From: Okapia johnstoni
Taxonomy: Eukaryota > Chordata > Mammalia > Artiodactyla > Giraffidae
Direction: 5' to 3'
Length of the DNA stretch: 64,000 nt
NCBI GenBank assembly: GCA_024291935.2
Contig: CM044309.1
Span: 35,860,001-35,924,000 of the forward strand
The number at the start of each line of letters is the position of its first letter. The stretch's first letter is position 1. A model generated the notes under the pieces. That model did not search any database. It was given only the letters and a program-made list of their open reading frames with translations, and had not been told where the DNA came from. Below, piece after piece: positions 55,394 through 64,000 of this stretch. The position numbers and the translations under genes were made by a program.

Positions 55394-58300
55394 TTTTTTT
55401 CTTTTTTTTTAATGTTTTCTCCTAATTGGTTAACTTGATTCCCACTCAAACTTACTTGGCCAAAGAAACAGGAAAAACAAAAATGCTACAAATATCAAAT
55501 GAATATATTTTTAAAATATTTAAGTTTTGCCATAGATGCTTCATTATAATTGCTTATTAGAAAAAGCAATTGTTTTTCTTAAGCTTGTTTAAACTGTTAC
55601 AGAGTGGAATCTAGATAGTATTATGGAAGGAAATAAAATGTACTGGGTATAATCAGAAATCTAGTTAGACTGACTTGAAAACAATTCCTGGGTCAACATT
55701 TACCACCTTTATGATGTTTTAGCAAGTGATTTGTTTTTGTGTGTGATGCATACTGTTACTATCACAGTTTCAGAAAAAACCCTAAATTTCCTATTTTGTG
55801 TTTAACTCATATGTTTGAAAACCCATATAATAAAATGCTATTAATTGAAATTTTCCTTGAAATAATGGTATTTTACTTTGCAACAAAGTCAATATTTTAA
55901 CATTAATTACACAGTTGGTTGGGAAACAAAACTGATGATATATTTCATAGCAGCTCCTGCAGGCACCATACTTGAATTCTGAGTGGGGCTCATATAGCCC
56001 ATATAAACGCTGTAGATGAACTAGAGGGCCTTCTCACTTCCCCTCTTGATTAAAAATCTCTGAGTCTGATAATTTCCCTTAGAAAATAAGCACCAAATAA
56101 GATTTAAATATATTAACATGATTCACTGCACAAATATTATAAAGCTGAAAGAGTATAATGTCAGATAGAATATGACAGTAAATACTGAAATTGAAATTAG
56201 TTTGCAGTCAGCTTAGTTCCCCTGCCATCCTCTGCTGCTTCTTTCATACCCTGTTCTCACTCACTCACCAACTTTTCCCAATTGTCTGAGTAGACCTTGC
56301 TGTGCTCTCTGTACTCAGTACAGAGTGCTCTGTACTCTCAGGCCTCAGCCATACAGATAGCAACACGTGCTAGGACATTTTTATGAGTGTTGATCAACAT
56401 ATGTGATTATCCTCAGGCACCAAGCACTTAATACTCTCACTAGCTCATGATTTTTGAAAATAATTTAGTCATTTTAATAAAAATTAAAAGAAAAAGGTTC
56501 TTATGTTTATGCAGGTTAATATTTTTAAGCTTTGCTGACCTCAAGCAGATCTCTGATACACTCAATAAATATTCTTTCCAAAACCACGGAATCAAGTCGT
56601 GTTTTAGTAAATGAGCTTTCGCATGTCTACAACAAATAGATGTCAATCTGGAAAGCATTATTATCACAATTAATAATAATTGGTCAAAGAAAGATAAGAA
56701 AGCTAGATGTGTAGTTCTTGATTTCCAGTTGAACAGGTTGACCCTACCACTTGTCTCTCTGGCACCCTGGGAAAAATGTTCACTTTTTAAACTTTGATTT
56801 TAAAAGAATAGCTACTGTTCTCCCGAGGGAAATATTCTCAGAAGAAAAATCCAAGAGTCCTATAGTCAATAATAAAGGGAAAAAACTATGAGAAATGGAG
56901 TAAAGAATCTTCTGAATAAATACATAGGTCAAGAAAAGAATGATATACTTAGAAGCATTTTTATGGTATCTGTACAGCCTCTTTTAAAGGCTGGATTTAT
57001 CAGGGAAATGTCCAGCAATGCGTGACTTGGTGTGATGTTACAGCATTCAAAAGGATACAAATTTTTGAGCAAGGTTGTAAATGATATAAAATATCTCCTT
57101 TTAAATCTGAGTACCATGCAGTTATATCAACTCTATAGTTGTAGCACACGTTAAAGTAACTATAAACAATAATGTTTTCAACTAAAAATATCTGGGATAG
57201 TTTTTTTTATCTTGTAATAGGTAAGTTCAGATCACCCCATAACCAGAGCATAATGAAATTGTCAACATTTTCTTCATTTCTTCTTTTCCTGACAAATGGT
57301 GTGAACATATCACCTTTTTCTCTTAATGGAAAACCTAACTGGAATACATCAAAATGCTATTAGGTTTTTCATTTTCTTTTACAATGCAATGCTGGGGAAT
57401 GCATGCAGCCTTCATCTGGGCACCACTGTGGAATATTCCTTGTCCCTGATAAAATGACTGCAATGGAAAATCAAGCAGGATTGTTCTCTGGTTTGTATCG
57501 CTGCTCCTTTGTTCCAGTCTCTCTGAGAATGTGTGCAGGGGGATTATCTGTGCTACAGGAATACACATGGGTTATGTTAACTGAAATGTGTTTAAAATTT
57601 TACCCAAGTAATTTTAATGTGCAAACATGTTTAATGAAAAAGCCTTCATGTCTAACACGAGTTAAGCAGAGGCTGTATTTTGGAATAAAATACTGCAGCC
57701 ATATAGACTTCTTGCTAGAAGTTTCAAAAGATGCTTATTGCAATATTATATAGGAAGAGGGGAAAATAAAATCAAGTGTCCTTACCCCCTGGGAAATATC
57801 TATGGCCTATTCATTGTTTAATTTATTTTGTCTTGAACTAAACCAATAATGGGATATAAAATAAACCCAAGTGAGCTTACGTGAGGCATAGAAGTCAGTT
57901 AAGGAAGAAGATATTCCTTTCATCTGTAAAATTTTACCCATGGATTACAATTATTAAAAGAGAAAGTAACATTTTACTCTAATGGCAGTTGGACAATAAG
58001 AAAACTTTAAGTAGTATTTTTGTTGATATCATAGCAATTTGATTATCTTGTGGTAAAATGAAACCAGTAATACCTAATGGAGTGTATATAAACACACACA
58101 CACATGCATACATATGATATCAACCTGTGAAGAAGTTATATTGTAGAAACATGTATTTTTGAGCAATCAACACAAATTCAAATGTCATTTTTAGAGAGAT
58201 AGCCCAATGTGACATAAGTAATCTGACAATTTAAGAAATCATATACATGTTAAATAATTTAAAGCTATTTTGAATCCCTTTAGTATTCAGCACAATAAAA

Positions 58301-58950
58301 AATATTTCATGTTTGCATATATCAATCAGTTGTAAGTACTATAAATTGTTAGTAAATGAAGAGACAACTGAATCCTTTCTCCAGTTATGGTATTCTTAAC
58401 AATGTTTTAGTGATTCTTCTAGCAACATCTGAACAGTGGTATCTTGATTTGCTCTGAATGACAGGTCTAGAGCAAACATTTCACCTAATGCTTGGGAAGA
58501 GCAATAAATATTTTCTTGGAGCTTTCGTTATGATTTATTTTTAAAATCCTAACTAGAGTTATGGGAAGACTTCATAGGGAAACATTTTTATTTTATTTTC
58601 ACCTCAACGAAAATGCACCAGCTGCCGACTGAAACTTATTTCAAGTACAAAAATAATGCCACGATATTCAATAACTGAACTTCTGAGAACAAATGGGTAT
58701 TAAGAATACACAGTGCCGTATGTTCAATTCCCAAATAATTTATTACTAAATGTGGGACGAACACTCTAAGGCCAGAACAAACATATTTATGCCAATGTCT
58801 TTTTCTCTTTTCTGTGTCTAAATAATTTAAAGTCCAAAAATCAAATATTTATGCTTCATATTTTCCTTAGGGTGTTAACTTTATCAAAAAATATACCTCT
58901 AAATTGAAAATGAGTATTTAATATTGCACTGATTGTATATGTGTATATAA
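55394..58950. other. Repeat-poor AT-rich stretch
   Basis: No BovB, SINE or recognisable L1 insertion. A short perfect inverted repeat occurs at 56307-56325. The longest frame (57403-57753, 116 codons, plus strand) has no recognised domain and no splice context that I trust. A short (CA)n lies near 58090-58105. Confidence 0.5.

Positions 58951-58951
<1 letters not shown>

Positions 58952-58981
<30 letters not shown>
58952..58981. repeat. (CA)n microsatellite
   Basis: About 14 CA units preceded by gtatatgtgtatataatg. Confidence 0.95.
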
Positions 58982-58983
<2 letters not shown>

Positions 58984-61678
58984 TTATACATCCACATTAG
59001 AGTGAGTTGGAGGTTACTCAGCTACTGTCTTCAAATTTGCTTGATGTACGTTGCAGAAGCCAATATAGAGAAATCTACATTTTTTGTTCATTCTCATCAG
59101 TGTGGTAAAACCACTGTCTCAAATAGATATATTTTCAAATCAGAAAGTAAAATAAAATGCACCTAGAAATCAAATGTGAAGATCATTAGCTACCACCATT
59201 TGGTCTTGCCGTAATAACATCACAATAGCACTCATGGCAATTTACATAGCATTACCCATTATGCTCTGTTCTGCAGTTTGGCTTTTGGAGGTCACTGTAC
59301 CTTGATTTACTTTGTTGAAAGAGAGCATTTTCTAAGCATCATAGCTATGCAGTTTCAGGGCCCACTATGTCTCTGCTGGCAGCCTCTGTAAAAACAAGGT
59401 GCAATGACAAATTGCACAGGGAATCTTGAAATTTTAACCATTAAAAAATGTTTTAGGAAAATTTCACAGTCTTCTTCTATTCTATAAAAAGAAGAAAGTG
59501 AAGTGAGTTGAACATATGACACAGTGAGGTTTAGTTTTAAAGACGAGCACACTTTATAGCTGAAATCCATGACAAAAGAGAAAGGCAGGCAGAATGCCAA
59601 TGAATGGGAAAGACAAACACCAGGGTTCAGTAACCGTTCCAGATAAAGGAAAACAATTTGACCTTCCTACTTTTGTCTTATGAGATGATTTGTTTAACTT
59701 TTAGTTTTAAAGAGCATAAAAGGGAGAAAGGGCATAAAGTGGCTCTCCTCCAATGGGGAATGGGAACTTTATTCTAAATTCTCAAGGAGGCCATTTCTGC
59801 CAAAGAATTATGAAATTCTTGAAATATGTATTCGGTGTAATGTCATATTTCATGAAAGTATGAAAAATATTTTCATTTCAGAGAGTTAATTGAAATTGGT
59901 GTGGAGCACTTTGGGAACTCATTTTTATAAGGGCCTGAGATGAAGTATCCTTTTTGTCACATATATAACATGTTTATGTTAAAAAAAAAAAAACACCTAT
60001 CACCTTAGAAGCAGTATCGTACAGGCATATCAAAGCTGCAGCATATTTATTTTGTCTTAACAATTTTATTTTTTCCATCCCTGAAAGGTTTTTGAAGATT
60101 TTGCTTACATATTTTTCTGCAGAAATTCGTACATTAATTCTATCTAATTGGCGACTACCCAACCTTTGTGGTCTCCTGGCAGAAGAGACAGCTGTAATAA
60201 GAAAGCTCTGACACAGCGTTGCCTCTTTAATGGGTACTTCAAAAGTATATAATTGTCCCTTTGTCCACACAACCTAACAAATAGGTTCTTCTTCTGACAA
60301 AGGATTACCGTGATTTTTATTACTATGATGTTTTATATCTTTATACTAGTGAAGAGTTCACTTTTAACCAAGTAAATGCTGTGTTTTAATTAAGCGGCAA
60401 ACTTGAAAAGAAAGGCATCTGCAGAGAGGCTCAGTTGCTTCCTGTAACCTTTATGAAAAGGGCAGGGTGTTAAAACAAACCTCCCACTTTTATTTTCAAA
60501 GGAGGAAAAAAAAATCAGCTAAAGATAATCTCTCCATTAGTATTATTAATAGTGTTCCTCTTTCTTGACATGCTTTCGAAGCAGTCAGACCTGTCATGAG
60601 CATCACGTTTGCAAGCACTGTCACAGCTCCTGAAGGCTCTGGTGAAAGCAGGAAAAGTGTGTTAATGGTAACGAGAATGGCCTTTGGGGAACAATAGGCT
60701 TACCTGAGACTGCTCAGCTTTCCAAAACACAAGTTGTTATATTATACTTTATACTTACGTTAGCGCTCACATCATGCTTGACCCAGCATCATTGTTTGAA
60801 GTACCGTTTCCAATTCTAAACTCCTTACTCATCTACTTTGGATCATCTAATTAGAGTACGGTAGCACTCATCCACAAAACTGTGATTCCAGCATGCCTGT
60901 CCAATGGTTTCTTGCAAAAGGGCTTAGCACCTCAGATTGATGGATCTGATTATTTCCATTTAGTCCAAAATATTTTACTTTTTAGTTCTGCTAAGTCTCC
61001 TAGCATTTAGGTGTCATTAAATAGTTATCTAATAAAACCCATGTATTAAGCTGATAGATATAGAGGATCCTACGATTTTCAGAACCATTGTGTCACAAGA
61101 CTCTTCAAGCAAATGTGAAGCATTCAACAAAAAGCATGTGAAACTCCTACAGAAATGTGTGTCACTAGGATATAATTTGTTTCATTATTCTGTCTTATGA
61201 TTCATCTGTTCTATGTTGTTGGTATCATTGAATAAAATACTTTGTAATGGCAATTTCTCTGTGCATACTGGCCAACGGAATGGTCTAAGTTTGCAAGACT
61301 GTATTTTGTTCTAACAGAGCAGTGGCTGTAGCATAATCATTTTGAATAAATAATCAACTTGGATATTGTTCCGAGATTTGCTTTTGCCTTAGGTCACGTA
61401 AGTCTCTAACTGACATACTTTTATAGAATTAAGCAAAGACTAACTGAGTTTGGCATCTAATCTGTTTTAGCCAGTAGTTCATTTTATCCATTGTCTACAT
61501 CCATTGGGAGAATCCAAGCTTCCCATCATACAAACAATGCACTCTCTTCTTTCTTTGTAAATGGTGTAAAAGTTTGTTTCAAAGATAAAATATGAAATAA
61601 AATGTTTCATTTGATGACGTGAAATAAATATATCATAGAAAAATCACTAACAACAAAGGATATCCAAAAACAAGACAG

Positions 61679-61680
<2 letters not shown>
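58982..61680. other. Repeat-poor stretch, possible conserved non-coding DNA
   Basis: No interspersed repeat was recognised over 2.7 kb. A 98-codon minus frame (59974-60270) shows no known family. The region around 60370-60660 has more balanced composition than its surroundings. Conservation cannot be judged here. Confidence 0.4.

Positions 61681-61731
<51 letters not shown>
61681..61731. repeat. (AC)n microsatellite
   Basis: 25 uninterrupted AC units. Confidence 0.98.
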
Positions 61732-61733
<2 letters not shown>

Positions 61734-62290
61734 ATCAAGTATATTTATACAAACAAAAAAAGTCATCATAACTTTAGAAAGTTGTAAATACAATACTTTA
61801 ATTTCTTTTTTATTTGCAGAGATATATTTAACATACATTACAATTTTCATTACAATGTAATGTAACATACAGTGCAATATCTTGTTCTGTAACATTTTTA
61901 AAAATATAGAATGGAAAGTCATCTTATAATTGGATTTTTACTGCGTATATTTCTATTTAGAATCCTAGGTAAGAATATCACAGAAACAGACACAAGCCAA
62001 CCAACATGTGGATTTTGATTTTGGACATGGCATTGAGGCATTGGCATCTTGAAATAGAAGTCATTATAGGATGAATAAAATAAAGGAGTGTTCATCTATC
62101 ATACAGTACACAAAACATGATTTGCATAAAATACATAATAGAAGGTAATAGTCAAAAGGAATATGCATTATTACTTTGTTGAATTTAAGTGAGTCATGGA
62201 AATTTTTCAAATATTTTACAATTATTGTAATCCAAGAGAAAAATGTGCTCAAGTAATTAGGACTTGAAATTATAAAATTGTACACGATCC
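61732..62290. other. Unassigned AT-rich stretch
   Basis: No recognised repeat or exon. Confidence 0.5.
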
Positions 62291-62345
62291 CATATATATA
62301 TATATGTATGTATATATATATATTTACACCTGTTTATATATGTAT
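62291..62345. repeat. (TA)n-rich microsatellite
   Basis: atatatatatatgtatgtatatatatatat followed by a diverged tatatgtata segment. Confidence 0.9.
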
Positions 62346-64000
62346 ATGTGAATGCTTTGGGTTTGTGTTCAAATGTACACTCATCTGTACACTCACATAC
62401 TCTAACAGCTTTTTCTTCTTTCATTAATTTAGTCTGAAGATATTTAAAATATAAATGGAAATAAAGGATAGTGGACTCATCCATACCTATGATAAAAAGG
62501 AATACAGTATAAATATAACCTTATTTAGTGGGGCACTAAAAACTGCTGTGGCTTTGTAGTCTAGAAGAAATTCAGAGATGTAATATGGTTCCATCTGTTG
62601 TTATTTTCTCCCACCAAGCAGACCTCTCTAACTCTCGGCTCTGATGCCCAGGGAAAGTAAAACACAGCAGTTGTTTCACCCACTCACACTCTACCTGACT
62701 TGAGGATAAAGATAACAGTTCTGGTCCCTGTTGCTTTCAGTTCTCTCCTTGAGATGACTTAATTCATCACAAACAGGGTAAGTAATAAAAAATAAGGTTG
62801 AAGCTTGTGCTTTAGTACGAACATAAACTGTGCCTTGTATATATTCAAATTCATGTCTAGTTGGAGGAAATATTCATGACTAATATTAAACTAAGCCCAG
62901 AATTAGGCAAAATGCAGCAGACATATATTGAAGCAAGCATTTTATTATGTGCCATGTCAGTCAGATTAAAGAAAAGAGTGCATGACACCGACAGGATATT
63001 GCATGTATATCAAGCAATCTATTTATATGTGACAGGGAGGGTTTGATTTCTGGAAAGAGTGACAACCCAATGAAATAACTGCTTCCTTCAAAATTACTAT
63101 AATATAAATGTACATCTTTTAAGATGGAATTTTAAACTACAATTAACAAAATGTAGATAAATATGCTTAGGAATCAATAGTGACATACAGAGAAAAGGGG
63201 GATGAAGAAATCTGTATAATTGCAAAGGTTTTTCAATCCTTTACCACTGTCCAGCGCAGAATACTAGAGGAAGCTTGCCATGTCCCTTAATCTAAGAGCA
63301 AGAAATTTCAAACAAGGTAATATTATTCTGCTACCCAAACAGAGAAGTGCTTGGGCATAGGAAGGACTTAAGTCACCAGTTGGGAAAAACTAGAATATAA
63401 AATATAAGCACTACTCTGTTATTGACAATAACTAACCAGAAAATGAATATATTTGAAAAATTCAGGTCTACTCTATTCCTTATATGGGCACTTTTTCAAA
63501 TAAAACTAAGATTTTGTTATATAAGAAGTCTGCTTTTATTTTTCTAATTCTTCTATCATTATTGAGGGTTCAGAAAGGAAGAAAGGCAGACCATAGTGCT
63601 AAAACAGTAGAATTACTATTTGTCTGTTATGGACGTGCTTTTGGAGAAGGAGAGAGAGGGGGTGGGGGGAGGATGAGAGAGAAAGACTAGAGTTGAAGCC
63701 ACTAACTTCATTACCAGTAAAAATAAAGTGCAGTGAAACAGAAATTCTTTGAGTTCACAATCATTACACTTGGATGCTCTTACCAGGTACTGGGATAAGA
63801 GGAAAGAACAATCGATGGTCAATTGATTTTATTTTCTTTTCTTAAATTATAATTTGTATGACTTTTACATGTTTCTAGTATTATCTGAGCAAACACACAG
63901 AGACCACCTGACAAGCAGTCCATAAAATAAGTTAAATGAGAAAACCAGAGGTCGGATGTGATGCTCATCAAACTGGGCTCTCATAGCAGCAGTGGGAAGA
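62346..64000. other. Unassigned AT-rich stretch to window end
   Basis: No interspersed repeat, RNA gene or exon was recognised. A G-rich purine tract lies near 63638-63685. Confidence 0.5.

Noticed and set aside
57403..57753. 116-codon plus-strand frame in repeat-poor DNA
   Set aside because: No recognisable domain, no convincing splice or promoter context, overlaps an opposite-strand frame; could be chance in 64 kb.
59974..60270. 98-codon minus-strand frame
   Set aside because: No recognised motif; starts and ends in AT-rich sequence; treated as chance.
1..64000. A bacterial-style operon, defence island or toxin system
   Set aside because: Sequence is vertebrate nuclear DNA dominated by ruminant retroelements; no prokaryotic gene organisation is present.

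Overview
The window is nuclear DNA of a ruminant, most likely a bovid. The main evidence is a dense set of repeats typical of ruminants: about a dozen BovB (RTE-type) LINE copies, many tRNA-headed Bov-tA and Bov-A/Bov-A2 SINEs, two CHR-type tRNA-derived SINEs, and L1 copies with the G-rich 3' UTR seen in ruminant L1. The species (cattle, sheep, goat, buffalo and so on) cannot be decided from the sequence alone. The DNA is AT-rich and CpG-poor. I found no supportable host protein-coding exon: every open frame that I recognise belongs to BovB or L1 or is antisense to one. The window therefore reads as intergenic or deep intronic sequence.

Layout. 1-9 kb: Bov-A SINEs, two 5'-truncated BovB copies (one on each strand), a CHR SINE, and single-copy AT-rich DNA. 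9-12.2 kb: a stacked block in which a minus-strand L1 (ORF1 end to early RT) continues directly into a minus-strand BovB 3' end. A younger plus-strand L1 lies at its far edge, with an inverted 5' end and extra sequence between two A-tails. 12.2-26.2 kb: mostly single-copy DNA with old MIR, L2 and L1M fragments, scattered SINEs and microsatellites. 26.25-30.57 kb: a nearly complete minus-strand BovB broken by a Bov-A and by a second, 5'-inverted BovB, which itself carries a third BovB. 30.9-31.3 kb: a full-length U6 snRNA pseudogene fused to an L1 3' end, followed by a mariner-type palindrome. 32-35.8 kb: SINE-rich. 35.8-40.6 kb: an old minus-strand L1 that still has its 5' UTR and is interrupted by BovB, Bov-A, Bov-tA and another 5'-inverted L1. 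42.5-43.1 kb: a solitary retroviral LTR containing a 72-nt tRNA-Glu-like module. 44.1-49.4 kb: old minus-strand L1M/HAL1-like sequence interrupted by the most complete sense-strand BovB of the window. 50-55.4 kb: mixed L1, BovB and SINE insertions. 55.4-64 kb: no recognisable young insertion, only AT-rich single-copy DNA and microsatellites.

No genes act together here as a pathway. The biology visible is retrotransposition. L1 and BovB supply reverse transcriptase and endonuclease, and SINEs, a U6 RNA and flanking 3' sequence were copied by these machineries. Target-site duplications (TSDs) give a relative order for many insertions. I see no previously undescribed enzymatic or defence system. 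The observations most worth checking are the U6/L1 chimera, the twin-primed elements (two L1, one BovB), the L1 with double A-tail, the L1-BovB junction, and the tRNA-Glu-like segment in the LTR.
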